In this document: positions 41,846 through 50,402 of the stretch, in pieces
Layout of the letters: each line of letters opens with the position of its first letter
How positions within the stretch are numbered: position 1 is the stretch's first letter
Origin: Nakamurella endophytica
Lineage (GTDB): Bacteria > Actinomycetota > Actinomycetes > Mycobacteriales > Nakamurellaceae
DNA length: 64,000 nucleotides
Direction of reading: 5' to 3'
Assembly: GCF_014646215.1 (NCBI RefSeq)
Contig: NZ_BMNA01000004.1
Span: forward strand, 524,125 to 588,124
Made by a program: the position numbers and the translations under genes
Notes under the pieces: generated by a model
Database searches by the model: none
Seen by the model: only the letters and a program-made list of their open reading frames with translations
Told to the model about the DNA's origin: nothing

Positions 41846-43182
41846 ACGTCCGCGGCGACGCCGCGCACGTCGTGCCGGGTCCACGGCAGCTCCGCGGTCC
41901 CGTACTTGGCGGCCCGCACGTCGCCGGACCGGGCGTGCCCCTCGAAGGACTCGACCCGGGCCGCCCGCCCGCACAGCTCACCGAGGGCGGCACTGGCCGC
42001 GGTGTCGGTCACCTCCTGGTAGGTGACAGTCTTCAGGTACTTGCCGACCCACAGACCGCCGGTGTACCGGGCCGCACCGCGGGTGGGCAGCACGTGATTC
42101 GTGCCGATCACCTTGTCGCCGTACGAGACACACGTGCCCTCGCCGAGGAACAGCGCGCCGTAGTTGCGCATGCTCTCCAGAGCCTGCCGGGGCTCCCGGG
42201 TCAGGATCTGCACGTGCTCGGACGCGAACGTGTCGGCGAGCCGGTAGGCGTCGTCGAGGTTCTCGACGACGTGCACCTGGCCGTGGTCGCGCCAGGCCGG
42301 CCCGGCGAAGTCGCGGGTCGGCATGTCGACGAGCAGCTCGTCGATGTGCGCCATGGCCTGCCGCGCCACCGCCTCGCTGGTGGTGATCAGCACGGCCGGC
42401 GAGTCGGGGCCGTGCTCGGCCTGGCTCAGGAGGTCGACCGCGACCACGAACGGATCGGCGTCGTCGTCGGCCACCACCAGGATCTCGGTGGGCCCGGCGA
42501 ACAGGTCGATGCCGACCTCGCCGAACAGCTGCCGCTTGGCCTCGGCGACGTAGGCGTTGCCCGGGCCGGCGATGAGGTCGACGCGACCGATGGTCTCGGT
42601 GCCCAGCGCCAGCGCCACGACCGCCTGGACACCGCCCAGCACGTAGATCTCGTCCGCACCGGCGAGCGACATGGCGGCGATGGTCGCGGCCGGGACGACG
42701 CCCCGGATGGGCGGGGTGCACGCGGCGACCCGCTCCACCCCGGCGACCTTGGCGGTCACGATGGTCATGTGGGCGGACGCGGTGAGCGGGTACCGCCCGC
42801 CGGGGATGTAGGCGCCGCTGGCGCCGATCGGGATGTTCCGCTGCCCGAGGTGCACGCCGGGCTGGGTCTCGACCTCGAAGTCGGTCAGCGACTCGCGCTG
42901 CCGGCGGGCGAAGGTGCGGACGTTGTCCTGCACGGTGACGATGTCCTGCAGCGTCTGCTCCGGCACCGTGGCGACGATGTCGGCGACCTGCCCGGCGTCG
43001 AGCCGGAACTGCTCCGGCGACCACCGGTCGAACCGGTCGGAGTACTCGCGGACGGCGGCGTCGCCGCGCTGCCGGATGTCGGCGATGATGTCGCGGACCG
43101 TGCCGGCCACCGCCTCCCGGGCGGAGAGCACGCCGGCGGCGGGCACCGCGGACTTGAGGGTGGTGTGCGCTGGTGTCGTCAT
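41842..43182 (-). CDS. Histidinol-dehydrogenase-family dehydrogenase (catabolic paralogue 2)
   Basis: A 446-residue HisD-family protein. GGRYPLTASAHMTIVTAKVAGV, YVAEAKRQLFG, IDLFAGPTEILVVAD, LLSQAEHGP, FASEHVQIL and a C-terminal EGHA correspond to the NAD, zinc and catalytic residues of HisD. It is clearly related to, but well diverged from, paralogue 1 at 37133-38455. It lies in an operon with a bicupin (11 bases upstream), an SDR and an aldolase, so it too is probably catabolic. Alternatives are sulfopropanediol-type or sugar-alcohol dehydrogenase; true histidine biosynthesis is unlikely. Confidence 0.85.
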   Translation of the reverse strand: MTTPAHTTLKSAVPAAGVLSAREAVAGTVRDIIADIRQRGDAAVREYSDRFDRWSPEQFRLDAGQVADIVATVPEQTLQDIVTVQDNVRTFARRQRESLTDFEVETQPGVHLGQRNIPIGASGAYIPGGRYPLTASAHMTIVTAKVAGVERVAACTPPIRGVVPAATIAAMSLAGADEIYVLGGVQAVVALALGTETIGRVDLIAGPGNAYVAEAKRQLFGEVGIDLFAGPTEILVVADDDADPFVVAVDLLSQAEHGPDSPAVLITTSEAVARQAMAHIDELLVDMPTRDFAGPAWRDHGQVHVVENLDDAYRLADTFASEHVQILTREPRQALESMRNYGALFLGEGTCVSYGDKVIGTNHVLPTRGAARYTGGLWVGKYLKTVTYQEVTDTAASAALGELCGRAARVESFEGHARSGDVRAAKYGTAELPWTRHDVRGVAADV

Positions 43183-43192
43183 GGCGGCGGCC

Positions 43193-44365
43193 TCAGTCGT
43201 CCAGGACCGAGGTGCGGACGACGGACCACGGGGCCACGTACCCGGCGGCGTCCTGCGCCCAGCCCTTCTCCTTGGCGTACCACCGCACCTCGTCCCCCCA
43301 CTCCAGGTGCACCCGGCCGTCCCCGCCGTTGATCACGGCCAGCTGGCCGGGCTCGTCCGAGACCACCTCGAACCGGCGCCAGGCGCCGGCCGGCACGGAC
43401 AGGGTGTCCTCGGGACCGATCTCGGTGGCGACCTCCTGGTCGCCGGTGTTCACCGTGACGCGCCAGCGGCCCTGGTACACGATGACCGCCTGGGTGGCGT
43501 CGTGCCGGTGGGTCAGCATGCCCTCGCCGGTGTCCGCCCGCAGCCAGGACAGGTTGAAGTTGTGCGGGTAGTGCACGGGCGGCACCTGGTCGCGGTCCTC
43601 GGTCATGCCGTAGCCGACGACCAGCGCCAGCTGCGCCCCGCCGCCGGGCAGCTCGGTGCACAGGAACGGGTGGGCGGACCAGTCGAGGTCGTCCTGGGTG
43701 ACCACCCGGGAGCGCATCTGCTCGACCGACCAGTGGCGCAGCTTGGCGATCTCGTCCTGCGGCATGGGCTCGATGAGCTCGGTCTCCGGCGTCACCACGT
43801 CGCCGGCCTGGGTGTCGATCAGCTGGTTGTCGGCCGACAGGTACAGGCCCTGCTCACGCGCGCCGGTGACGATCGACGGTCCCCAGATGATGCCGCCGGT
43901 GACGTCGAAGCCCAGTGCGGTGAAGAGCCAGCCGTGTTCCTCGCCGACGTTGGTGAAGCCGCGGAAGATCCACGTGGGCACGGTGACGATGTCGCCGGGG
44001 CCCATGGGCAGCTCGCCGTCGGTGCCGTCGGCACCCCAGCGCAGCAGCCACTTCCCGCGGAAGTTCAGGAATACCTCGGCGGTGAAGTGCAGGTGCAGGT
44101 TGTTCGTCACGCCGGCCGGCATGGCCGCGGCGCCGACGTTGAAGCCGTGCGGCTCCTGCAGGTTGACGATCTGGTCGGGGTTCTGGGTGACCCCGGCGCC
44201 GATGATCGAGTAGTTCTCCTTGAGATCGCTGCCCGGCATCCGGCAGTCGATGAAAGCCGTGTTGCAGCTGACGTACTCGGAGCTGCGGATGGTCCGCAGG
44301 TCCAGTTCGGCAGACGTGACCGGCGTGGCGGCGCCGCCGGTGGCGCGGGGGTGGACCTGGGTCAT
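43193..44365 (-). CDS. Bicupin protein of the catabolic operon
   Basis: A 390-residue protein with two cupin folds. The N-terminal one has HLHFTAEVFLNFRGKW and GDIVTVPTWIFRGF (about residues 90-140). The C-terminal one has LTHRHDATQAVIVYQGRWRV and LSVPAGAWRRFE (about 300-350), so each has the His-rich metal motif and the Gly/Pro motif. Bicupins include dioxygenases, isomerases and oxalate decarboxylases; the real reaction is unknown. The ATG at 44365 is preferred: a TTG 24 bases upstream lies inside the ATACGTAT operator and would add eight unlikely residues. First gene of the bicupin-HisD2-SDR-aldolase operon. Confidence 0.8.
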   Translation of the reverse strand: MTQVHPRATGGAATPVTSAELDLRTIRSSEYVSCNTAFIDCRMPGSDLKENYSIIGAGVTQNPDQIVNLQEPHGFNVGAAAMPAGVTNNLHLHFTAEVFLNFRGKWLLRWGADGTDGELPMGPGDIVTVPTWIFRGFTNVGEEHGWLFTALGFDVTGGIIWGPSIVTGAREQGLYLSADNQLIDTQAGDVVTPETELIEPMPQDEIAKLRHWSVEQMRSRVVTQDDLDWSAHPFLCTELPGGGAQLALVVGYGMTEDRDQVPPVHYPHNFNLSWLRADTGEGMLTHRHDATQAVIVYQGRWRVTVNTGDQEVATEIGPEDTLSVPAGAWRRFEVVSDEPGQLAVINGGDGRVHLEWGDEVRWYAKEKGWAQDAAGYVAPWSVVRTSVLDD

Positions 44366-44375
44366 GGGCCCGACG

Positions 44376-44387
44376 GTATACGTATGC
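44376..44387. promoter_or_regulatory. Operator site B (ATACGTAT palindrome) before the bicupin operon
   Basis: GTATACGTATGC, core ATACGTAT at 44378-44385, ends 11 bases upstream of the bicupin ATG. It lies in the 111-base gap behind the LacI gene. The flanks (GT...GC) mirror those of site C (GC...AC). Confidence 0.65.
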
Positions 44388-44476
44388 AACCCCGCGCGCC
44401 AGAGCCCGTCGGCGTGTCGCGACCGTTGCGCGGTCGTGACCCGGCGGTGACTCGGTGCCCGGCCGGGGTGCGCGGG

Positions 44477-45466
44477 TCAGCGCTCCGCGTGCGTGCGGCG
44501 CAGCACGGGCTCCACCGGGAAGCGCTCGTGCACCGGTGCGGCGTCCGGACTGCCCAGTCGCCGCAGCAGCAGTTCGGCCGCCCGCCGCGCCATCGCGGCG
44601 AAGTCGATCCGGACGGTGGTCAGGTCGAACACCGGCCACGAGGCGATGTCCAGGTCGTCGAACCCGACGACGGTCAGGTCGCCCGGGACGGCGAGGCCAC
44701 GCTCCCGGGCCGCGTTCAACGCGCCGACGGCGACGATGTCGTTGATGCAGAAGACCGCCGTGGGCGGCTCCGGTGCGGACAGCAGCCGGTGCAGGCCGTC
44801 GTAGCCGACCGCGTAGCTGAACCATCCCCGCACCACCTGCCGGGCGGGCAGCGTGATGCCGGCCGCCCGCAGGCCGGCCCGGAAGCCCCGCTCGCGTTCC
44901 CGGGCGCTGCTGGTCTCCCGCGGGCCCAGCACGGCGCCGATCGTGCGGTGGCCAGCGCCGGCCAGCAGCGCGGCGACGGCCCGCCCACCGGCGGCGTTGT
45001 CGGCGGTGACGCTGTCCGCCTCGACCAGCTCGGAGACCCGGTTCAGCTGCACGAACGGGATGCCCCGGCGCTGCAGCTCGCCCGGCAGCGGGCTGAGCAG
45101 CTGGGAGGTGGTGAGCACGGCGCCGTCGACGGAGCCGTCGAACAGCCGGGTCACCTCGTCCAGCCGCTCCTCGCGCTCGGCGAGCAGCACCATGCGGAAA
45201 CCCTCGGCGGCGAAGGCGTCGTGCAGCGGCCCGACCAGCCGCGGGTACAGCGGGTTCTCCAGGTCGGCCACCATGGCGATCTGCCGGGTGGACCGGGTGG
45301 CCAGGCTCCGCCCCAGCTCGCTCGGGACGTACCCGAGGGTCTCGGCGGCCTTGCGCACCCGCTCCCGGGTACGGGCGGACACCGGGCTGTCCGGTCGCAA
45401 CGCCCGCGACACCGTCGGCTGCGACACCCCGGCGAGCCGGGCGACGTCGTGACTGGTCACCGCCAC
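44477..45466 (-). CDS. LacI-family transcriptional repressor
   Basis: A 329-residue regulator. The N-terminal LacI headpiece is SHDVARLAGVSQPTVSRALR, with the hinge YVPSELGRSLATRSTRQIAMV. A periplasmic-binding-like ligand domain follows, with VVGFDDLDIASWPVFDLTTVRIDF typical of the family end. It lies between two target operons, the bicupin operon (downstream, same strand) and the kinase operon (divergent). The AT-rich, CG-centred palindrome ATACGTAT found before both and before HisD-1 is the kind of operator LacI proteins use. GTG at 45466 (or 45460) starts just before the headpiece. Confidence 0.92.
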   Translation of the reverse strand: MAVTSHDVARLAGVSQPTVSRALRPDSPVSARTRERVRKAAETLGYVPSELGRSLATRSTRQIAMVADLENPLYPRLVGPLHDAFAAEGFRMVLLAEREERLDEVTRLFDGSVDGAVLTTSQLLSPLPGELQRRGIPFVQLNRVSELVEADSVTADNAAGGRAVAALLAGAGHRTIGAVLGPRETSSARERERGFRAGLRAAGITLPARQVVRGWFSYAVGYDGLHRLLSAPEPPTAVFCINDIVAVGALNAARERGLAVPGDLTVVGFDDLDIASWPVFDLTTVRIDFAAMARRAAELLLRRLGSPDAAPVHERFPVEPVLRRTHAER

Positions 45467-45602
45467 GGTCGACGCCCCACCGTGCGGTCGATGCGCGGAA
45501 CCCGGGCGGCGATCGAACGGGGCACGACACCGGCGACCGGCCAGAGGCCGCCGGACCGGTGGCGCGGACGCCGCCGGCACCTGGCTCGGGCGACGTCCAC
45601 CC

Positions 45603-45614
45603 GCATACGTATAC
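45603..45614. promoter_or_regulatory. Operator site C (ATACGTAT palindrome) between LacI and kinase genes
   Basis: GCATACGTATAC (core 45605-45612) lies in the 276-base divergent region, 131 bases before the kinase start and 137 before the LacI start. It is almost the reverse complement of site B and could serve both autoregulation and control of the kinase operon. Confidence 0.65.
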
Positions 45615-45742
45615 CCGGTCGGGCCGTGATGGTGCATCATCGGCGGGCGCGCGATTGGTTGCCGGGAGCGGCGCGACCGGACGTCGGGAGGTGCCGTGCA
45701 GGCAGGGCCAGCGGACCCGGGCGTGGCCGTGCGGGGGCGCGC

Positions 45743-47191
45743 ATGATCGTCCTCGCCATCGACCAGGGCACGTCGGGGACCAAGGCGCTGGTCGTCGACC
45801 ACGACGGGACGGTCGCCGCGGCGGCGGAGGTCCCGATCCGGCCCGACTACCTGGCCGACGGCGGCGTCGAGCAGTCCCCCGACGAGTTGCTCGCCTCGGT
45901 GCTGGCCGCCGGTCGGCAGGCGGTGCAGGAGGCGGGCCGGCCGGTGGACGCGGTGGCGCTGGCCAACCAGGGCGAGACCGTCCTGGCCTGGGACCCGCGG
46001 TCGGGTGAGCCGCTCACCGCCGCCTGCGTCTGGCAGGACCGGCGGTCGGCGGAGCTGTGTCTCGAGCTGGAGCCGGAGCGCGGGTGGATCGAGCAGCGCA
46101 CCGGTCTGGCGCTGGACCCGTACTTCTCGGCGCCGAAGATGGCCTGGCTGCGCCGGCACCGCACCCGGGACGGCGTCGTCACCACCACCGACACCTGGCT
46201 GCTGCACCGGCTCACCGGCGCCTTCGTCACCGACGCCAGCACCGCCAGCCGCTCGCTGCTGCTGGACGTCGACCGGGTCGACTGGGACCTCGAGCTGCTG
46301 TCGGCGTTCGGGTTGTCCGGTGAACCGCTGCCCGCCGTGCTGTCCAACGACGAGGTCGTCGGGACCACCGCGGCTTTCGGCCGTCCCGCTCCCGTCGCCG
46401 GCATCGTGGTCGACCAGCAGGCGGCGCTACTGGCCCAGTCCGGGTACGAGCCGGGCAGCGCCAAGTCCACCTTCGGCACCGGCGCGTTCCTGCTCGCCAA
46501 CGCCGGCGCCTGCGCGCCGCGGTCGTCCAGCGGGCTGACCACCTCGGTGGCGTGGCGGCTGCGCGAGGCCACGACGTACTGCACCGACGGGCAGGTCTAC
46601 ACGGCCGGGTCCGCGGTGCGGTGGTTGCGCGAGCTCGGGCTGATCGCCGACGCCCGCGAGCTGGACCGGGTGGCGGCCGAGGACGCCGGCGGCGTGCTGT
46701 GCGTGCCGGCGCTGGCGGGCCTCGCGGCGCCGTGGTGGCGGGCCGACGCCCGGGCGGCGCTCGTCGGGATGACGTTGTCCACCGGCCGGGGCGAGGTGGT
46801 CCGGGCTGTCCTGGAGGGCATCGCCGCGCAGGTGGCCGAGCTGGTTTCGGCCGTCGAGCGGGACGGGGCGCCGCTGTCCCGCCTGCGGGTGGACGGCGGG
46901 CTCACCCACTCCGCGACCCTGCTGCAGGTGCTGGCCGACCTGGTGCAGCTGCCGGTCGAGGTCTACCCGTCGGCGCACGCGACAGCGGTGGGTGCAGCCG
47001 CGTGCGCCCGGTTGGCGCTCGACCCTCGGTGCACGGTGGCCGACGCCGTGCCCGCGTGGACGCCGGCGGCCCGCTTCATACCGCGCTGGACGGCCGACCG
47101 GGCCGCGGCCTTCCGGGAACGCTGGCGCCGGACGCTGGCGGCCACGACCGACGACGGGGCACCGGGCACGGAAGCGGGAGGCACAGCGTGA
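45743..47191 (+). CDS. FGGY-family carbohydrate kinase (glycerol-kinase-like)
   Basis: A 482-residue sugar or polyol kinase. The N-terminal phosphate motif is AIDQGTSGTKALVVD. WQDRRSAE follows near residue 100. The ATP-domain motifs are STFGTGAFLLANAG and RVDGGLTHSATLLQVLADL (FGGY signature region). The pattern is closest to glycerol/erythritol-type kinases. The ATG at 45743 follows GGGGGC and starts exactly at the first strand. Its stop overlaps the next start as GTGA. The product is presumably passed to the following FAD dehydrogenase as a polyol phosphate (inference). Confidence 0.88.
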   Translation: MIVLAIDQGTSGTKALVVDHDGTVAAAAEVPIRPDYLADGGVEQSPDELLASVLAAGRQAVQEAGRPVDAVALANQGETVLAWDPRSGEPLTAACVWQDRRSAELCLELEPERGWIEQRTGLALDPYFSAPKMAWLRRHRTRDGVVTTTDTWLLHRLTGAFVTDASTASRSLLLDVDRVDWDLELLSAFGLSGEPLPAVLSNDEVVGTTAAFGRPAPVAGIVVDQQAALLAQSGYEPGSAKSTFGTGAFLLANAGACAPRSSSGLTTSVAWRLREATTYCTDGQVYTAGSAVRWLRELGLIADARELDRVAAEDAGGVLCVPALAGLAAPWWRADARAALVGMTLSTGRGEVVRAVLEGIAAQVAELVSAVERDGAPLSRLRVDGGLTHSATLLQVLADLVQLPVEVYPSAHATAVGAAACARLALDPRCTVADAVPAWTPAARFIPRWTADRAAAFRERWRRTLAATTDDGAPGTEAGGTA

Positions 47192-48612
47192 ACCACCAGC
47201 CGGGTGGCGCCGGGCAACCGTGGGACGTCGCCGTCATCGGCGGCGGCATCGTCGGCTGCGCCATCGCCCGCGAGCTGTCCGGTCGGGAGCTGTCGGTCGT
47301 GCTGATCGAGGCCCGCGACGACGTCGGGGACGGCACCAGCAAGGCCAACACCGCCATCCTGCACACGGGTTTCGACGCCACCCCGGGGACGCTGGAGTCC
47401 CGCCTGGTGCGCCGCGGGCACGAGCTGCTGGGCGACTACGCCGCCCGCACCGGCATCCCCGTGGAGCGCACCGGGGCGCTGCTGGTGGCGTGGGACGCCG
47501 AGCAGCTGGCCGCCCTGCCCGCCCTGCGGGACAAGGCCCTGCACAACGGCTACCAGCACTGCAGGCTGGTCGACGCCGCCGAGGTGTACCGGCTGGAGCC
47601 CCATCTGGGCCCGGGTGCGCTGGGCGGGCTGACGGTGCCGGACGAGTCGATCATCTGCACCTGGACCACGAACCTGGCGCTGGCCACCGACGCGGTGCGT
47701 CGCGGCACCCGGCTGGAACTCGGATTTTCGGTCGACACCGTCCATCGTGACGGTGATGTCACCGTGCTGGGTGCGGCGGGCGGCGCAACCGTCCGGGCTC
47801 GCTGGGTGGTCAACGCCGCGGGGCTCGGCGCCGACCGGGTCGACGCGCTGTTCGGCCACCACCGGTTCACGGTGACCCCCCGGCGCGGCGAGCTGATCGT
47901 GTACGACAAGCTGGCCCGGCCGCTGGTGCAGCGCATCGTGCTGCCGGTGCCGACCGCGCGCGGCAAGGGGGTGCTGGTCAGCCCGACGATCTACGGCAAC
48001 GTCATGCTGGGACCGACGTCGGAGAACATCGACGATCGCACGGCGACCGGCACCACCGAGCAGGGGCTGGAGTTCCTGCTCGGCCGGGGACGCGCCCTGC
48101 TGCCGGCGCTGCTGGACGAGGAGGTCACCGCCACGTACGCGGGTCTGCGCGCGGCGACCGAGAACAGTGACTACGTGGTGCACGTCGACGCCGCGCAGCG
48201 CTACCTGCTGGCCGGGGGAATCCGCTCGACGGGGCTGACGGCCGGCATGGCCATCGCCGAGCACGTCCGCGAGCTGCTCGCCGAGGCCGGGCTCGACGCG
48301 CCGGCCCGGACCGACGTGCCGCCACCGCCCCGGATGCCGAACCTGGGTGAGGCGTTCGTCCGGCCCTACCAGGACGCAGAGCTGATCGCCCGGGACCCGG
48401 AGTACGGCCGGGTGGTGTGCTTCTGCGAGCGGGTCACCGTCGGCGAGATCCGGGACGCGTTATGCAGCACAGTCCCTCCCCGGACGCTCGACGGGTTGCG
48501 GCGCCGCACCCGGGCTGTCAACGGCCGCTGCCAGGGCTTCTTCTGCAGCGCGGAGGTCGGGGAACTGCTGGCTGCCGGTACCCGCGGCGACGCAACCGGT
48601 GCCGCGCGATGA
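47188..48612 (+). CDS. FAD-dependent glycerol-3-phosphate-dehydrogenase-like oxidoreductase (GlpA-like)
   Basis: A 474-residue FAD (DAO-fold) oxidoreductase. The dinucleotide motif is VAVIGGGIVGCAIARELSG. TSKANTAILHTGFDA is typical of the GlpA/GlpD and L-2-hydroxyglutarate oxidase group. The C-terminus (about residue 410-460) is a BFD-like [2Fe-2S] site: CFCE then GRCQGFFC, four Cys as in GlpA. This marks a membrane-electron-chain type dehydrogenase that works with a GlpB-like partner. GTG start overlapping the kinase stop; the next gene starts with ATGA overlap. Likely oxidises the phosphorylated polyol made by the kinase. Confidence 0.85.
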   Translation: MNHQPGGAGQPWDVAVIGGGIVGCAIARELSGRELSVVLIEARDDVGDGTSKANTAILHTGFDATPGTLESRLVRRGHELLGDYAARTGIPVERTGALLVAWDAEQLAALPALRDKALHNGYQHCRLVDAAEVYRLEPHLGPGALGGLTVPDESIICTWTTNLALATDAVRRGTRLELGFSVDTVHRDGDVTVLGAAGGATVRARWVVNAAGLGADRVDALFGHHRFTVTPRRGELIVYDKLARPLVQRIVLPVPTARGKGVLVSPTIYGNVMLGPTSENIDDRTATGTTEQGLEFLLGRGRALLPALLDEEVTATYAGLRAATENSDYVVHVDAAQRYLLAGGIRSTGLTAGMAIAEHVRELLAEAGLDAPARTDVPPPPRMPNLGEAFVRPYQDAELIARDPEYGRVVCFCERVTVGEIRDALCSTVPPRTLDGLRRRTRAVNGRCQGFFCSAEVGELLAAGTRGDATGAAR

Positions 48613-49856
48613 CCGCGCCGGTGCTCACCCCCGACGTGCTGGTGGTCGGCGCCGGACCGGCCGGGCTCACCGCTGCCACCGCGCTGGCCGCCCGGGTCGG
48701 GCAGGTGCTGGTGCTGGACCGCGAGGCCACCGCCGGCGGCATCCCCCGACACAGCGACCATCCCGGGTACGGCATCCGGGACCTGCACCGGTTCCTGTCC
48801 GGGCCGGAGTACGCGCGGCGGCTGGTGGACCGGGCGGGCGCCGCCGGCGTCGAGGTGCGGACCGCGGCCACCGTCACGGACTGGTCCGGCGACCGGTCGG
48901 TCGAGGTGACGTCGCCGCAGGGCCGGTTCCGGGTGGACGCCGGCGCCGTGGTGCTGGCCACCGGCGCGCGGGAGCGGCCCCGCCCGGCACGGCTGGTCCC
49001 CGGCGACCGCCCGGCCGGCGTGTACACGACCGGTGCGCTGCAGAACCTGGTGCACCTGCACGGCGGCCGGCTCGGCGGACGCGCGGTGGTGGTGGGCGCG
49101 GAGCTGGTGAGCTGGTCGGCGGTGCTGACCCTGCGGCACGCCGGTGCCCGCACCGTGCTGATGACCACGACGCAGCGGCACCCGGAGTCGTACGCGGCGT
49201 TCATCGTGCCGGGTCGGGCGGTGCTGCGGGTGCCGGTGGCGACGCGGACCCGGCTCACCCGAATCGTCGGGCGTGGTCGGTTGACCGCCGTCGAGGTGGA
49301 GGACCTGGATACTGGCCGGCGGCGGACCGTCGAGTGCGACACCCTGGTGCTGACCGGCGACTGGATCCCCGACCACGAGCTCGCCCGGTCCGCGGGGCTC
49401 GAGATTGATCGTGGCAGCCGAGGTCCCGTCGTCGACACGGAGCTGCGGACCGGCCGGCCGGGCGTTTTCGCCGTGGGCAACCTCGTGCACCCGGTGGACA
49501 CGGCGGACTGCGCCGCGCTGGACGGCCGGCACGTCGCCGACCCAGTCCGCCGGTGGCTGGACTCGCCCGATCACTGGGACGACGCCGGGGTCGCCGTCCA
49601 GGTCGACGAGCCCCTGCTGTGGGCCGCGCCGGGCCGGTTCCGCCCCGGCGGCCCCACCCCGGCCCGCGGGCGGCTGCTGTTCTGGTGCCGCGACGAGATC
49701 CGCAGCCCCCGGCTCACGGTCCGGCAGGACGGCCGCACCCTGGCCGACCGCCGGATGCCCTGGCCGGCCTCGCCCGGGCGCATCTTCCGCGCCCCGTGGT
49801 CGGTGCTGTCCGGTGCCCGGGCCGACGCCGGGCCGGTGACGGTGTCGGTCCGCTGA
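48609..49856 (+). CDS. FAD/NAD(P)-dependent oxidoreductase subunit (GlpB/HcnB-like)
   Basis: A 415-residue pyridine nucleotide-disulfide-type flavoprotein. The FAD motif is VLVVGAGPAGLTAATALA, a second nucleotide segment is RAVVVGAELVSWSAV, and VFAVGNLVHP is the ATG-type FAD motif. No redox CxxC is present, unlike thioredoxin reductase. The ATGA overlap with the GlpA-like gene points to a two-subunit flavin/iron-sulfur dehydrogenase. It ends the kinase operon; tRNA-Lys follows after 95 bases. Confidence 0.82.
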   Translation: MTAPVLTPDVLVVGAGPAGLTAATALAARVGQVLVLDREATAGGIPRHSDHPGYGIRDLHRFLSGPEYARRLVDRAGAAGVEVRTAATVTDWSGDRSVEVTSPQGRFRVDAGAVVLATGARERPRPARLVPGDRPAGVYTTGALQNLVHLHGGRLGGRAVVVGAELVSWSAVLTLRHAGARTVLMTTTQRHPESYAAFIVPGRAVLRVPVATRTRLTRIVGRGRLTAVEVEDLDTGRRRTVECDTLVLTGDWIPDHELARSAGLEIDRGSRGPVVDTELRTGRPGVFAVGNLVHPVDTADCAALDGRHVADPVRRWLDSPDHWDDAGVAVQVDEPLLWAAPGRFRPGGPTPARGRLLFWCRDEIRSPRLTVRQDGRTLADRRMPWPASPGRIFRAPWSVLSGARADAGPVTVSVR

Positions 49857-49951
49857 CCGCCGGCGTCCTGGTGCACGAGCTGCCCCGCGACCGCCGGAGT
49901 GGCTGCAGTCCGCTCCGGTACGGTCGTCCCAGCAGCGGCTCCGAGCCCTGC

Positions 49952-50024
49952 GGGCCTCTAGCTCAACTGGCAGAGCAGCGGACTTTTAATCCGCGGGTTG
50001 TGGGTTCGATCCCCACGGGGCCCA
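49952..50024 (+). tRNA. tRNA-Lys (TTT), integration target of the island
   Basis: GGGCCTC acceptor strand (49952-49958) pairs with GGGGCCC (50017-50023). The anticodon stem GCGGA/TCCGC carries loop CTTTTAA, giving TTT. T-arm TGTGGGTTCGATCCCCACG. No encoded CCA (ACCG follows). The 3' part from 49993 is the left copy of the island repeat, so the tRNA is intact and regenerated by the integrated DNA. Confidence 0.95.
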
Positions 50025-50035
50025 CCGCCGAGCCA
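49993..50035 (+). repeat. attL, left 43-bp direct repeat
   Basis: Covers the anticodon-stem 3' side, T-arm and acceptor end of tRNA-Lys and 11 bases beyond the discriminator base. It is identical to 56323-56365. Confidence 0.93.
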
Positions 50036-50402
50036 ATCGCGTATGGACGAGCCCGATCCGGGCTCATCAGGTCAATGCTGTCACCATGCTGTTACGCAGA
50101 CCCATTCGGCCCACTGCTGCGAGCGCCGTTGGTGGCTCATCCTCACCCCTGGTGCTGGGTTGGGAGATGCCCTCCAGCGCCACGGCAACCAACTCATCGA
50201 AGACTCGTCGAGCCGCCAGCCAGGAGCGCCCTCCCTCCAACAGCGGTCCTTGTCCATCGGGGAGCGTGCAGCCCGATCGCATAGAGGTCTCATGTCCGGC
50301 GCGCAGTCGAAACGACCGCCGCCCTCTTAGGCTGTCGTCCGGCCCAGCCGATGGTGGTCGTTGTAGTAATGAGTCGCGCGGCATCTGCTAGCGCCGCCGC
50401 GA
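50036..50402. other. Left end of the island, no convincing gene
   Basis: 367 bases. GAGCCCG-ATC-CGGGCTC (50049-50065) can form a 7-bp hairpin that may end the tRNA-Lys transcript. ATGCTGT occurs twice within about 20 bases from 50075, in a place where an integrase arm site might be. The several short open frames match nothing I know and have no ribosome sites. Confidence 0.45.

Noticed and set aside
44366..44389. Earlier TTG start for the bicupin gene
   Set aside because: It lies inside the ATACGTAT operator and adds eight residues with no homology. The ATG at 44365 fits better.
42833..45742. Long upstream extension of the kinase frame
   Set aside because: It crosses the bicupin and LacI genes on the other strand, and the kinase motif begins exactly at the ATG at 45743.
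50036..50402. Small genes at the left island end
   Set aside because: Several frames of 60-110 codons exist on both strands, but none has a ribosome site, a recognisable family or consistent codon use.
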